This document shows positions 43,177 through 53,218 of a stretch of DNA of 64,000 bases, piece by piece. The DNA is taken from positions 248,001 to 312,000 of the forward strand of contig JAFIDK010000007.1 of the NCBI GenBank assembly GCA_017051695.1, in the 5' to 3' direction. The notes below the pieces were generated by a model. The model saw only the letters and a program-made list of their open reading frames with translations, was not told the DNA's origin and searched no databases. A program made the position numbers and the translations under genes. Each line of letters opens with the position of its first letter. Position 1 is the first letter of the stretch. This DNA comes from Algoriphagus aestuarii. GTDB lineage: Bacteria; Bacteroidota; Bacteroidia; Cytophagales; Cyclobacteriaceae.

Positions 43177-43803
43177 ATGAAGACAAAAGAATTAATTGCG
43201 AAAGGCGTTTCGCTTCCAGTAATGGAAGCATTTTATACCATTCAGGGCGAGGGGAGATTTACTGGATATCCTGCTTATTTTATCCGGCTTGGTGGCTGTG
43301 ATGTAGGATGTGTCTGGTGTGATGTGAAAGAATCCTGGGAGGCAGGAAAATGGCCGATTCTACCTATAGAAGAAATTGTTGGGGAAGCAGAGAAGTTTCC
43401 TGGAAGATTAGTGGTGATCACAGGCGGAGAACCTTTGATGTATGAGTTAGGACCTTTAACTGCCTTGTTGAAAGAAAAAGGATTTACCACTAACATCGAG
43501 ACTTCTGGAGCACATCCTTTCTCTGGAGATTTTGACTGGGTATGTTTTTCTCCTAAAAAATTCAAGAAACCTCATCCATCCATCTACCAAAAAGCAGATG
43601 AGTTAAAAGTTGTGGTTTTTCATTCCAGTGATTTTGACTTTGCTGAAGAGCATGCTGCGTTGGTGAATAAAGATTGCGAATTGCGCCTCCAGCCAGAATG
43701 GAGCAAAGCAGAGAAATTCACTCCATCTATCATAAACTACGCGAAAAATCACCCAAATTGGAAAATATCGCTACAAACTCATAAATTTATGGACATCCCC
43801 TAG
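43177..43803 (+). CDS. queE: 7-carboxy-7-deazaguanine synthase (radical SAM)
   Basis: A 208-residue radical-SAM enzyme in the synthesis of queuosine and related deazapurines; it contracts carboxytetrahydropterin to CDG. The start at 43177 (MKTKELIAKGVSLPVMEAFYT) is chosen over an open extension upstream. Seen: FYTIQGEGRFTG near 14-25, the cluster-binding CDVGCVWC (CxxxCxxC) at about 43-50, and VITGGEPLM near 82-90. It is a short QueE lacking the extended core seen in Gram-positive versions. Its pathway partner queD lies at 51542 and the following gene starts 4 bases after its stop. Confidence 0.93.
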   Translation: MKTKELIAKGVSLPVMEAFYTIQGEGRFTGYPAYFIRLGGCDVGCVWCDVKESWEAGKWPILPIEEIVGEAEKFPGRLVVITGGEPLMYELGPLTALLKEKGFTTNIETSGAHPFSGDFDWVCFSPKKFKKPHPSIYQKADELKVVVFHSSDFDFAEEHAALVNKDCELRLQPEWSKAEKFTPSIINYAKNHPNWKISLQTHKFMDIP

Positions 43804-43807
43804 GTCC

Positions 43808-45730
43808 ATGAGCCGAATTTTAGCTGGAATTCTGTTTTTCTTCATAATTGGTTTGAGTCAAGCTCAGACTTATTCCATCATTGATGGTAGGGCTATCAAA
43901 TTGTACCAAGAAGCAGAGGAGCTGACACTTTCCCGGCAATACGATCAAGCAATTTCCAAATATCAGGCAGCTATTAATCGGGAGGCATCATTTTTAGAAG
44001 CCTATGTAAAGATGTCTCAACTTTTGATTACCCAAGGTAAAATCAAAGAGGCAGAAGAAGTGGCGTTAAGCGGAAAGAAAAGACTAGGTAGTAAAAATTC
44101 AACCCAAAAAAACGTCGCTGATTACGGCTGGCTGTTTACAAATCTCTATATGAGTCAGGGCAAGTTTCAAGATGCCTATGATACGTTTAATGAAACAGAC
44201 CCTCTGTTTGACCAGGATTTCAAAAAGACCATCTATTATGTTCAGATGAAAGAAAGGATCGATTTTTTAGGTACCATGTTGGGAAATGTGATGGCGATAG
44301 AAAAAGAAAAACTTTCTGAGCCGATCAATAAATTTCAATTGCAATATTTCCCTGTTCTTACGGCAGATGGTGAGCAGATTTTATTCACCAAAAGGGATGG
44401 GACTGGTAATTTTGACAAAGAAGATATTTTTACCTCCTATGTGGAACCGGATGGGTCTTGGACCAATCCAGTGGGCATTGCTGAAACGATCAATTCTCAA
44501 TATAATGAAGGGACTTGCTCTGTCACTGCGGATGGAAATATCCTGATTTACACCTCTTGTGATGCTCCGGATTCAGAGGGTAGTTGTGACCTTTATATTG
44601 CCTATAAAGTGAATGGGAATTGGCAAAGGCCAACCAATATGGGTAAGAAAGTGAATTCAAGGTCATGGGATTCCCAGCCTTCTTTATCGGCAGATGGAAG
44701 AATTTTGTTTTTTTCCTCCAATAGAAGAGGGGGTTTTGGTGGGAACGATATCTGGTATAGTGTGCGCCAAAATGATGGCTCATGGTCTGAAGCCAAGAAT
44801 TTGGGGAATATGGTGAATACTGCAAAGGATGAGATTTCCCCATTTATGTTTTTTAATAATGAGATTCTGTTTTTTGCTTCTGATGGACATCCTGGATTTG
44901 GAGGGATGGATATCTTTCTATCCCGAGTTGAGAATAATGAGTTTTCTGTCCCTGAGAATCTTGGTTTACCCATCAACGACCAGCTAGATCAAGTTGCCCT
45001 TTTTATCACTGCACAAAAAGACTACGCTTATTTTACTGAGCTTACTACCGGAGAGAATGGAAATGATAGATCCCTGCTTTACCGGTTTAAATTCCCTGAA
45101 GAGATTTACTTAGGCGAAAACCTCACGGTGACCGGAGGTAAAGTATTCAATGCCAAAACGGGTGAGCCAATAGATGCTACCTTGTCTTTGGTGTCTTTGA
45201 CAAATGACAGTACACTTTATCAGTTTCAATCTGATGGGAAAACGGGTGAGTTTATGATGCTCTATCCGGATAAGGCTATTTCAGGGCTTTATGTGGAAAA
45301 GAAGGGCTTTTTACCAAAGATCTACAACGTAGAAAGAGATAAGCTACAAAATGTGGAGGACCTAGATGTGGAGCTGGTGCCAGTAGCTTCAGGGGAAGAG
45401 TTTGTTTTCGAGAATATTTTCTTTGACTTTGATAAATATGCATTAAAGCCAGAATCGATGTCTTCATTACGTCGATTGGTCAAATTCCTTAAAGAGAATC
45501 CAAATGTCAATATCCAAATTACTGGTCATACTGATAATGTTGGGTCTCCTGGGTATAACCTTCAGCTCAGTCTTCAAAGAGCTGAAAGCGTTCAAAAATA
45601 TCTAGTTGGGGAAGGAATGCATCCTGCCAGAGTAATGGTAGATGGGAAGGGGGATCAGCAACCTGTAGTACCGAATACAACTCCTCAAAACCAGGCCTTA
45701 AACAGGAGGATTACCATAAAAGTCCTATAA
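43808..45730 (+). CDS. OmpA-family protein with TPR and PD40/WD40-like repeats
   Basis: A 640-residue exported protein with a signal peptide (ILAGILFFFIIGLSQAQ). Order of domains: tetratricopeptide repeats at about 30-170, PD40-type beta-propeller segments at about 180-420 (QPSLSADGRILFFSSNRRGGFG and DGEQILFTKRDGTGNF), a carboxypeptidase-regulatory-like module near 440-520, and a C-terminal OmpA peptidoglycan-binding domain with ITGHTDNVGSPGYN and SLQRAESVQKYL. This layout is common in Bacteroidota envelope proteins, including relatives linked to gliding and the type IX secretion system (PorE-like). The PorE identity is only a suggestion. Confidence 0.88.
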   Translation: MSRILAGILFFFIIGLSQAQTYSIIDGRAIKLYQEAEELTLSRQYDQAISKYQAAINREASFLEAYVKMSQLLITQGKIKEAEEVALSGKKRLGSKNSTQKNVADYGWLFTNLYMSQGKFQDAYDTFNETDPLFDQDFKKTIYYVQMKERIDFLGTMLGNVMAIEKEKLSEPINKFQLQYFPVLTADGEQILFTKRDGTGNFDKEDIFTSYVEPDGSWTNPVGIAETINSQYNEGTCSVTADGNILIYTSCDAPDSEGSCDLYIAYKVNGNWQRPTNMGKKVNSRSWDSQPSLSADGRILFFSSNRRGGFGGNDIWYSVRQNDGSWSEAKNLGNMVNTAKDEISPFMFFNNEILFFASDGHPGFGGMDIFLSRVENNEFSVPENLGLPINDQLDQVALFITAQKDYAYFTELTTGENGNDRSLLYRFKFPEEIYLGENLTVTGGKVFNAKTGEPIDATLSLVSLTNDSTLYQFQSDGKTGEFMMLYPDKAISGLYVEKKGFLPKIYNVERDKLQNVEDLDVELVPVASGEEFVFENIFFDFDKYALKPESMSSLRRLVKFLKENPNVNIQITGHTDNVGSPGYNLQLSLQRAESVQKYLVGEGMHPARVMVDGKGDQQPVVPNTTPQNQALNRRITIKVL

Positions 45731-46751
45731 GGCGGCTACTCATCTTCTATCATTCATTTTTTTGATAGAGTGGTGAAATGAAAGCCTATCTCAACCCGAA
45801 TTGGTCAATAGCTCTTGTGTTGTGTTTTTAATTTCGAAAAATTGTAAGAAACCTATAAATTTCGGTCATGTCTATGAATTTTTTTAAGAAAGTCCTTGGT
45901 GTTGACTTAGTTATGTTATATATCTCGTGTATTATTTCTATTTAAGTAGGCTATTACAAGAGCTATTTTTATTATATTAAAATCAAAATATTATTTTAAA
46001 TTTCATGCAATGATGTTTTATTTAACTGGAAAAAGAACTTTTTTTAACGATTGGTTCTTTGATTTTGATTGTTTTCCAAATTATATTCTATTTTTTAGTT
46101 GATTTTAATTATTTATAGTTTAAAATTCAATTTTTTGTATTTAATCATTCCATTCCTTAATGTTTTATTATATACTGGTTTTCAGATTGTTACATAATTG
46201 TATCTGTTTTACCAAATAATTTTCTGTTTTCAAAACATTTTTAGGAGAAATAGAGTTGATGAAAAAGTCCAAATAACGGACTTGAAAAACACAAAATAAT
46301 CAGTAAAATCATAACTATTCCTAGAAATTGAATATTGGAATTAAAACCATGTTCTGAATCATAAAAATCGTATTATTCAGAATAAAAAATATAAAATATT
46401 AATAATATTGTAATTAAATTCTGATATTATCAATAAATGTAAGTTAATTGTTTTGCCTTATAAGCCCTTTTTATTATTTAATATTGTTTTTGATATATAT
46501 CAAATAAATGGATTGAATTATTTAGTGTTAAAAAAAAATTAACTTTTGTTAACATCTAATTAACAGAATGCTAAATCTTGAAAGTGCCTATTTTGGATTT
46601 TTTTGAAAAATTATGTTTTGTATTTATGTAGTTTACAAGTCATATATTCTTTTGTTTAATATTTACCGTTCTTCATAATTTTTTCTGATTGTTTAGAGAC
46701 TTCCATTATTTAAAATATAATTGCGGTTACTAAAAAATCAACCAAATTATC
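45731..46751 (+). other. AT-rich intergenic region of about 1 kb upstream of the SusC gene
   Basis: There is no coding frame or RNA gene I can support here. The region is extremely AT-rich with many short A and T runs, and it holds no obvious hairpin-terminator for the OmpA-type gene. A likely promoter for the SusC gene is at 46651-46683. Confidence 0.7.
46651..46683 (+). promoter_or_regulatory. candidate promoter of the susCD-like pair
   Basis: TTTG at 46651-46654, a 21-base spacer, then TAATTTTT at 46676-46683, which differs from TAnnTTTG at one base. It would leave about 60 bases of 5' untranslated RNA. Confidence 0.5.
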
Positions 46752-49700
46752 ATGAAGAAAAATTTACTAGCTTTTCTGCTATTAGTTTTCTTTGCTCAAG
46801 GTGTATTTGCACAGAGCAAAACTATTAGTGGAATAGTGACTTCATCGGAAGATGGCCTCGGCCTTCCTGGAGTCAGCGTCTTGGTTAAAGGGACCACAAA
46901 TGGTACGATTACTGGAATTGATGGAGATTATTCCATCCAATTGCCTGCAGATCGTAACGTTATTCAATTTTCATTTGTAGGGATGAAATCTGTTGAAGTT
47001 ACTGTAGGTAATGAATCAGAGATTAATGTCGTTTTAGATCCAGATGTAAAAGCACTAAATGAAGTGATCGTAACTGCTTTGGGTGTGTCCAGAGATGACC
47101 GATCAGTAGGTGCTGCAATCCAGTCAGTAAAAGGTGAAGACCTTACTGCCACGAGAAATTCAAACGTAGTTGGTAACCTAGCCGGTAAAGTGGCTGGTGT
47201 TCAGGTGATCGGATCCTCTGGTGCAGCTATCGGTGGTACTCAAAATATCAGATTGAGAGGTATCAATACGCTTGGCGGTGGTTCTCCACTATTCGTAGTA
47301 GATGGTACTCCTATTTCTAATACTTCAATTTCTCCAGATAACGATGGAGCCGGTAGAGACTACGGTAACTTGGCGGCTGATATCAACCCGGATGACATTG
47401 AAAGTGTTTCTGTTTTGAAAGGTCCTTCTGCAGCTGCACTATATGGTAACAGAGCGGCAAACGGTGTGATTATCGTCACCACTAAAAAAGGTAACAAGAA
47501 AAAAGGTCTTGGAATTGAAATCAACCAAAGTACTACTCTAGAAAACGTGTATGTACTTCCTGAATACCAAAATGAATACGCAGGTGGTTATACTCAAGAC
47601 CTATTGACTTTTACATATGATCCAGCGATCCATCCAGAATCTTGGGCGAGCTTCGATGGTCAAAAGATGCTAAACTATGCCGCTGATGAATCTTGGGGTC
47701 CAAGAATGGACGGTACGATGATCAGACATTGGGATTCTTGGTTGGAAGGCCCTCAGTTTGGTGAATTAAGGGCATTGACTCCTCAGCCAGATAACGTAAG
47801 AAACTTCTTCGACACAGGGGTGACTACTAACACTGGTGTTTCTTTCTCAGCAGGTGATGCTTTGTCTAACTTCAGAGTTTCTTTGAATAACATCAACCAA
47901 AAAGGTGTGATGCCAGGTTCTGAATTGAAAAAGAACAACGTTAGCTTTAATGGTACCCAGCAGTTGAACGAAAAACTGTCTGTAGGATTGAATTTCAACT
48001 TTACTGGAACAAACGCTCATGGTCGTCCAGCCTCTGGGTATACTGGTCGTAACCCTGTAAACTCATTCAACCAGTGGTTCCAACGTCAAATTGACATGGA
48101 TAGACTGGCTCAATACAGAAATCCTGATGGAACTTACAGATCTTGGAATATCAGAAGTCCAGAAAATTCAAGGCCATTGTACTGGAATAATCCATATTAT
48201 GAAGCATATGAAAATGCTCCTGAGGATAGCCGTGACCGTGTTTACGGTAACTTCAACTTGACTTATAAGTTAACTGATGCATTGAAAGTTTCAGGTTTCT
48301 TAAGAACTGACTTCTACAATCAGAAAATTGAAGAAAGAATCGCTTCCGGTGGTTTGGATTTGGATTTCTATTCTGTAAGCCAAAGAATCGGTCGTGAAGA
48401 CAACTATGAGGTTTTGTTCCAATACGACAAAATGTTTGGTGACATCTCTGTTACTGCAAACGCAGGTGGAAACATCAGAAGAAATCTATACAGCTCAATG
48501 TATGAAGGTACTGTAGGTGGACTTGCCGTTCCTGATTACTATAACATTGATGCTTCTGTGGATAGACCAAGGACAGATAGTTATAAAAGCACCAAAACAG
48601 TTCGTTCAGTTTACGGAAACGTGTCATTGGGTTACCAAAACACCATTTTCTTAGACGCAACTTTGAGAAATGACTGGTCATCTTCTCTTCCAAAAGCAAA
48701 CAATAGCTACCTATATCCATCTATTACCTCCAGCTTTGTATTTACTGAGCTAATGGGAGGTGGAGGAAACTTCTTAAGCTTTGGTAAATTAAGAGCAAGT
48801 TATGCACAGGTGGGATCTGATATCGGTCCTTATGAAATTGCTCAGATTTATAATGTGTCAACTCCGTATGGTTCTTTCCCTAACCTTCAGGTGCCTAACA
48901 CTGCGGCAAATCCAAACTTGAAACCAGCACTTTCATCATCTTATGAGGCTGGTTTGGATTTGAGATTCTGGAACGGTAAAGTAAACTTTGATTTTGCTAT
49001 CTATAGAAATGATAACAAAGATCAGATCTTGAACTTGACAGTACCTGGTTCCAGTGGGTTCTCAGGAGCATTGGTCAATGCCGGTAACATCAGATCTGAA
49101 GGTTTTGAAGTTTCTATAGGGGGTACGCCAGTACAAAAGCGTGATTTCTCTTGGGATGTAAGCTTGAACTTTGCTCATAACACTTCAAAAGTGGTAGAAC
49201 TTGCAGCAGGTCTTGATAACAGACAGCTTCAGTCTGCATACTGGGGTATGACTATCAATGCCAAAGTTGGTGAAGAGTGGGGCACATTGATCGGTACTGG
49301 ATTTAAATATGCTGACAATGGTCTACCGATCATCAACGAAGACGGTTCTTATGTGTTGGAAAGAAATAAAGACCTAGGTACTACTCTTCCAACTGCAACC
49401 GGTGGTTTTACCAACACTTTCAGATATAAGAATTTTGATTTGACTGCATTTGTTGAGTTCCAGGCAGGAGGTCAATTCTATTCTGTGACCAAAATGTTTA
49501 ATGCTTATTCTGGTCTTGGAAAACAAACAGCTGGCTTGAATGACAAAGGAAATCCACTAAGAGATCCAGTTGAAGATGGTGGCGGTGTTCGTGTTGACGG
49601 GGCATTGGAAGATGGTACTCCTACTACAGTTTACGTGGATGCATATGATCATTTCTCCGGAATGTTCGGATTACATGAAAACTGGATTTATGATGCAACT

Positions 49701-49940
49701 TTCGTGAAGTTGAGAGAAGTGAGATTAGGTTATAGCCTTCCGGCTAAATTAGTCAACAAGACTCCTTTCCATACTTTAAACGTAGCATTCATTGCTAAAA
49801 ACCTTTGGTTGATCCATACGAATGTACCAGGCCTTGACCCAAGTGAATTCGGTTCCGGAGCTAACGGATACGCATATTTTGAAAGTGGACAGTTACCAGG
49901 CGTGAGATCCCTTGGTTTCAACGTTAGAATTGGACTTTAA
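46752..49940 (+). CDS. SusC/RagA-family TonB-linked outer-membrane transporter
   Basis: A 1062-residue outer-membrane transporter. Order: signal peptide (FLLLVFFAQGVFAQ), a carboxypeptidase-regulatory-like domain at about 22-110 (ISGIVTSSEDGLGLPGVSVL, GTITGIDGDYSI), the TonB box/plug at about 110-230 (ALNEVIVTALGVSRDD; VSVLKGPSAAALYGNRAANG) and a large 22-strand barrel ending in GVRSLGFNVRIGL. It forms a complex with the SusD-type lipoprotein that follows. No sigma/anti-sigma pair lies nearby and there is no FecR-interacting STN domain. The substrate cannot be told. Codon use is plain but strongly biased, as in highly expressed genes. Confidence 0.97.
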   Translation: MKKNLLAFLLLVFFAQGVFAQSKTISGIVTSSEDGLGLPGVSVLVKGTTNGTITGIDGDYSIQLPADRNVIQFSFVGMKSVEVTVGNESEINVVLDPDVKALNEVIVTALGVSRDDRSVGAAIQSVKGEDLTATRNSNVVGNLAGKVAGVQVIGSSGAAIGGTQNIRLRGINTLGGGSPLFVVDGTPISNTSISPDNDGAGRDYGNLAADINPDDIESVSVLKGPSAAALYGNRAANGVIIVTTKKGNKKKGLGIEINQSTTLENVYVLPEYQNEYAGGYTQDLLTFTYDPAIHPESWASFDGQKMLNYAADESWGPRMDGTMIRHWDSWLEGPQFGELRALTPQPDNVRNFFDTGVTTNTGVSFSAGDALSNFRVSLNNINQKGVMPGSELKKNNVSFNGTQQLNEKLSVGLNFNFTGTNAHGRPASGYTGRNPVNSFNQWFQRQIDMDRLAQYRNPDGTYRSWNIRSPENSRPLYWNNPYYEAYENAPEDSRDRVYGNFNLTYKLTDALKVSGFLRTDFYNQKIEERIASGGLDLDFYSVSQRIGREDNYEVLFQYDKMFGDISVTANAGGNIRRNLYSSMYEGTVGGLAVPDYYNIDASVDRPRTDSYKSTKTVRSVYGNVSLGYQNTIFLDATLRNDWSSSLPKANNSYLYPSITSSFVFTELMGGGGNFLSFGKLRASYAQVGSDIGPYEIAQIYNVSTPYGSFPNLQVPNTAANPNLKPALSSSYEAGLDLRFWNGKVNFDFAIYRNDNKDQILNLTVPGSSGFSGALVNAGNIRSEGFEVSIGGTPVQKRDFSWDVSLNFAHNTSKVVELAAGLDNRQLQSAYWGMTINAKVGEEWGTLIGTGFKYADNGLPIINEDGSYVLERNKDLGTTLPTATGGFTNTFRYKNFDLTAFVEFQAGGQFYSVTKMFNAYSGLGKQTAGLNDKGNPLRDPVEDGGGVRVDGALEDGTPTTVYVDAYDHFSGMFGLHENWIYDATFVKLREVRLGYSLPAKLVNKTPFHTLNVAFIAKNLWLIHTNVPGLDPSEFGSGANGYAYFESGQLPGVRSLGFNVRIGL

Positions 49941-49952
49941 TAGATTTTAAAA

Positions 49953-51380
49953 ATGAGAAATATAAAAAATACAGTTTTAGGTTTGGTAGCTGGGACACTG
50001 TTGCTCAGTGCCTGCTCAGAATTTGGTGATATCAATGTGGATCCAAACAGACCTTCTTCTCCTTTGACTTCTGGTCTTTTGACCGGAGCGGAGAGAAGCG
50101 TATCGGATGTCATTGGTAGTGCTATCGGTGTCTTGTATGCACAGCATTTATCTGAAAAACAATATACTGAGGCTTCTAGATACCAGGATGTTTACTTTGA
50201 TTTCAATGGTTTCTATACAGGACCATTGATGAATCTTCAGAGAATCATCAATTTGAATACAGATGAAGAAACTAAGGATGATGTTTTGAGTTCCGGTAGC
50301 AATGAAAACCAAATTGCAGTAGCCAGAATTTTGAGAGCTTATTTCTTCGGAGTGATGACTGACAGATGGGGAGAACTTCCTTATACTGAAGCTTTGCAAG
50401 GAGAATTGGACTTTTCACCCTCTTATGATAGTCAAGAATTCATTTATACGGATTTGTTGAAGGAATTGAAGGAAGCTGCTGACCAAATTAACTTTGAATC
50501 TGCAGGTGTAGAAGGGGATCTATTGTTTAGTGGAGACATGAACAAATGGAGACAATTTGCCAATTCCTTGAGAATGGTGATGGCACTTCGAATCAGCGAT
50601 GTGGCTCCAGAAATGGCGGAATCAAACTTTACAGATGCTTATGCAGATGGCGCATTGACCGCGGACTTTATGTACCCATATTTGGCAGAAGCCAATAACC
50701 AGAATCCTTGGTATGGTAGATATTTGACTCGAGTGGATTATGCAATTTCTGATACAATGTATGACTTCATGAATCCACTAGGTGACCCGAGATTGAAAGT
50801 ATATGCAGACCCTGCTGCCAATACTGGCAAGATCGCTCCAATGCCTTATGGAGTTTCTAACACAGTAGCTGGAGGTATCACTAATGCTTCAGTTTCCTAC
50901 TTGGGAACTTTCAATAGAATGCAAAATGCAGAACTTCCAATTGTGACGATGGCTCAGATTCATTTTTCTCTAGCTGAAGCTGCAGTGAAAGGTTGGATTT
51001 CTGAAAGTGCCGAAGAGCATTATTACATGGCAATTGAATCGTCTTTCAGACAGTTTGGAGTGTTTGATCAAAGCGCATTTGATGCCTATGTGGCACAGCC
51101 TGAAGTTGCATATTCTCCTGGAATGGCAATGGAGAAAATTGCTTCTCAAAAATGGGTAGCTCTTTTCTTACAAGGGTATGAAGCTTGGGCTGAATGGAGA
51201 AGATTTGACTATCCTGAGTTGACTCCAGCTGTGGATGCCATGAACGAAAGTAAAATGATTCCTGTAAGACAGGCTTATCCTACTACAGAGAGAGATATCA
51301 ACTCTGATAATTATGATCAGGCCGTAGCTCGTCAAGGAGAAGATGGCTTGGATACTAAATTATGGTGGGACGTGAAGTAA
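49953..51380 (+). CDS. SusD/RagB-like outer-membrane lipoprotein (SusD-like_2 type)
   Basis: A 475-residue lipoprotein with a lipobox in GTLLLSACSEF (Cys at about residue 21). SFGDINVDPNRPSSP-like opening residues at 24-36 and the TPR-like helical core, with LRAYFFGVMTDRWGELPYTEA near 130 and ALFLQGYEAWAEWRRFDYPEL near 400-420, identify the SusD-like_2 family. It caps the SusC-type barrel and starts 12 bases after it. This pair is likely one nutrient-uptake unit, but no glycosidase or peptidase is adjacent to indicate the substrate; the GH30 gene further on is separated by two unrelated genes. Confidence 0.95.
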   Translation: MRNIKNTVLGLVAGTLLLSACSEFGDINVDPNRPSSPLTSGLLTGAERSVSDVIGSAIGVLYAQHLSEKQYTEASRYQDVYFDFNGFYTGPLMNLQRIINLNTDEETKDDVLSSGSNENQIAVARILRAYFFGVMTDRWGELPYTEALQGELDFSPSYDSQEFIYTDLLKELKEAADQINFESAGVEGDLLFSGDMNKWRQFANSLRMVMALRISDVAPEMAESNFTDAYADGALTADFMYPYLAEANNQNPWYGRYLTRVDYAISDTMYDFMNPLGDPRLKVYADPAANTGKIAPMPYGVSNTVAGGITNASVSYLGTFNRMQNAELPIVTMAQIHFSLAEAAVKGWISESAEEHYYMAIESSFRQFGVFDQSAFDAYVAQPEVAYSPGMAMEKIASQKWVALFLQGYEAWAEWRRFDYPELTPAVDAMNESKMIPVRQAYPTTERDINSDNYDQAVARQGEDGLDTKLWWDVK

Positions 51381-51425
51381 TCCATCAAGCTAGGAATTTG
51401 TGTTACTAGATTCCTTCCTGTAAAG

Positions 51426-51471
51426 ACCTTCTTGATAGAATTCATCAGAGTTCGATCAAGAAGGTTTTTTT
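51426..51471 (+). terminator. terminator after the susCD-like pair
   Basis: ACCTTCTTGAT (51426-51436) and ATCAAGAAGGT (51455-51465) form an 11-bp stem followed by TTTTTTT. Confidence 0.92.
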
Positions 51472-51541
51472 ATGGCTTCTAAGTGCTTGATTCTAATAAT
51501 TTCTTTCTTTTAGCTACCTTTGCGTCCTATTTAAAAATGCT

Positions 51542-51961
51542 ATGATTTACGTTTGTCGAAAAGAACACTTTAATGCAGCCCACAAACTGTGGAACCCTAA
51601 GTGGTCTGATGAGAAAAATGTGGAAGTCTTTGGCCCATGCGCAAATGTGAATTGGCATGGCCATAATTTTGAACTGATCGTCATGGTCAAAGGAACTCCA
51701 GACCCAGAGACAGGTTTTGTGGTGGATCTGAAAAAACTCAGCACCATCATCAGGAATCTGGTGATTGAAAAAGTGGATCATAAAAACCTCAACATAGACG
51801 TGGATTTTATGGAAGGTAAATTGGCTAGTTGTGAAAATCTGGTGATGGAATTCTGGAAAATCCTTGAACCTGCTGTCAAGGAAATCACCAATCAAGGTGG
51901 CTTACATAAATTGACGCTGTACGAAACCCCAAGAAATTTTGTGGAATACTATGGAGATTGA
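51542..51961 (+). CDS. queD: 6-carboxytetrahydropterin synthase
   Basis: A 139-residue PTPS-family enzyme making 6-carboxy-tetrahydropterin in queuosine synthesis. Seen: FNAAHKLWNP with the first zinc His, CANVNWHGHNFEL with the His-x-His zinc pair and the catalytic Cys at about residue 33, VVDLKKL, and the DHKNLN pterin-binding region near 80. The Cys spacing and the residues fit QueD rather than eukaryotic PTPS. Its pathway partner queE is 8 kb upstream in this window. A role in supplying pterin to PhhA is conceivable but not shown. Confidence 0.93.
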   Translation: MIYVCRKEHFNAAHKLWNPKWSDEKNVEVFGPCANVNWHGHNFELIVMVKGTPDPETGFVVDLKKLSTIIRNLVIEKVDHKNLNIDVDFMEGKLASCENLVMEFWKILEPAVKEITNQGGLHKLTLYETPRNFVEYYGD

Positions 51962-52041
51962 TTTTATTTGAGATATGTAGATAGGAAGAGTAGGTTGTAA
52001 AGCCTACTTTTCTTTTTTAAGCGCTTTTGTTTACTTGTAAA

Positions 52042-53160
52042 ATGGCCCAAAGAAAAAGAATTTATATCATTTCCGGAGAGCGGTCAGGTGATCTTCATGC
52101 TTCCAACCTGGTTTATGCCTTAAAAGATTTCCAGCCTGATTTAGAGTTCAGAGGAATGGGAGGGAGTTACTCTCAGAAGGCAGGAGTCGAACTGGCCGTG
52201 GATTATTCCGAGGTTGCTTTGATGGGGTTTTTAGAAGTAGTCCTGGGGTTTCGCAAGGTGTTGAAATATTTAAAGCTGGTGAAAAATGATTTGCTTTTAT
52301 TTAAACCAGATGCCATTATCCTAGTTGATTATGGAGGTTTCAACATGAAGATTGCTGCCTTTGCAAAAGAAAATAAGATACCTGTACACTATTATATTCC
52401 TCCAAAGGTCTGGGCATGGAATCAAAAAAGGGCCTTGAAACTGAAAGCTTTCACGGATCACATCTATTCCATTCTTCCATTTGAAGTTGATTTTTTTAAA
52501 AAATATGATCTTCAAGTCAATTATGTGGGAAACCCGCTCTTTGATGAAATCAAGAAGTTTACTCCACATGATTTTTTCTTTCAAAAAAATGATTTGAATT
52601 ACCAGCCCATCATTGCTTTGCTACCTGGAAGCCGAAAGCAGGAAATCAACTCCATGTTGGATAAAATGGTAGAGGTAGTAAAAGAATTTCCAAATGCACA
52701 ATTTGTGATCGCTGGAGTGGGTGATTTGGGAGAAGCTATTTATCAAAGAGGACTTGGTTCGGGGATTAAAGTGATCTTTGATCAGACTTATGATCTATTA
52801 TCCCATGCCGTGGCGGCAGTGGTTACATCTGGGACAGCTACTCTGGAAACTGCGATTTTTCGTGTTCCTCAAGTGGTGGTGTACCGTACCAGTTCAATTT
52901 CTTATGCCATTGCGAAAAATCTGATCAGAGTACCTTTTATTTCCCTACCCAATCTGATTGCTGAAGAGGAAGTGGTGAAAGAACTGATCCAAGATGATTT
53001 TTCTGTTAAAAAGCTTCAATCCGAATTGCAACAAATTCTTTCAAATCAGGTGTACAAAGGTCAAATGCTCCAAGGGTACGACAAGATTAAAGAGAAACTT
53101 GGAAATGAAAGAGCTTCTGTAAATGCCGCAAATTTAATTTTACAGACTTTTAACACTTAG
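52042..53160 (+). CDS. lpxB: lipid-A-disaccharide synthase
   Basis: A 372-residue GT19 glycosyltransferase that forms the lipid A disaccharide. The start at 52042 (MAQRKRIYIISGERSGDLHA) is chosen; a TTG five codons earlier is less likely. Seen: SGERSGDLHASNL at 10-22, VDYGGFNMKIA near 102, YYIPPKVWAWN near 120-130, LLPGSRKQEI at about 198-207 and TSGTATLETA near 257-266. All are LpxB signatures. It shows the organism makes lipopolysaccharide. The GH30 gene follows after 58 bases, which may be by chance. Confidence 0.95.
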   Translation: MAQRKRIYIISGERSGDLHASNLVYALKDFQPDLEFRGMGGSYSQKAGVELAVDYSEVALMGFLEVVLGFRKVLKYLKLVKNDLLLFKPDAIILVDYGGFNMKIAAFAKENKIPVHYYIPPKVWAWNQKRALKLKAFTDHIYSILPFEVDFFKKYDLQVNYVGNPLFDEIKKFTPHDFFFQKNDLNYQPIIALLPGSRKQEINSMLDKMVEVVKEFPNAQFVIAGVGDLGEAIYQRGLGSGIKVIFDQTYDLLSHAVAAVVTSGTATLETAIFRVPQVVVYRTSSISYAIAKNLIRVPFISLPNLIAEEEVVKELIQDDFSVKKLQSELQQILSNQVYKGQMLQGYDKIKEKLGNERASVNAANLILQTFNT

Positions 53161-53218
53161 TATGGCCATGATTTCTAATTTTGAAAGAGGGAAATTTTCG
53201 AAATTCAATATTGATCAA

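Noticed and set aside
51542-51961. queD as a 6-pyruvoyl-tetrahydropterin synthase making the cofactor of PhhA.
   Set aside because: The Cys and zinc-His pattern and the queE gene in the same window fit queuosine synthesis; the pterin link is possible but not supported by context.
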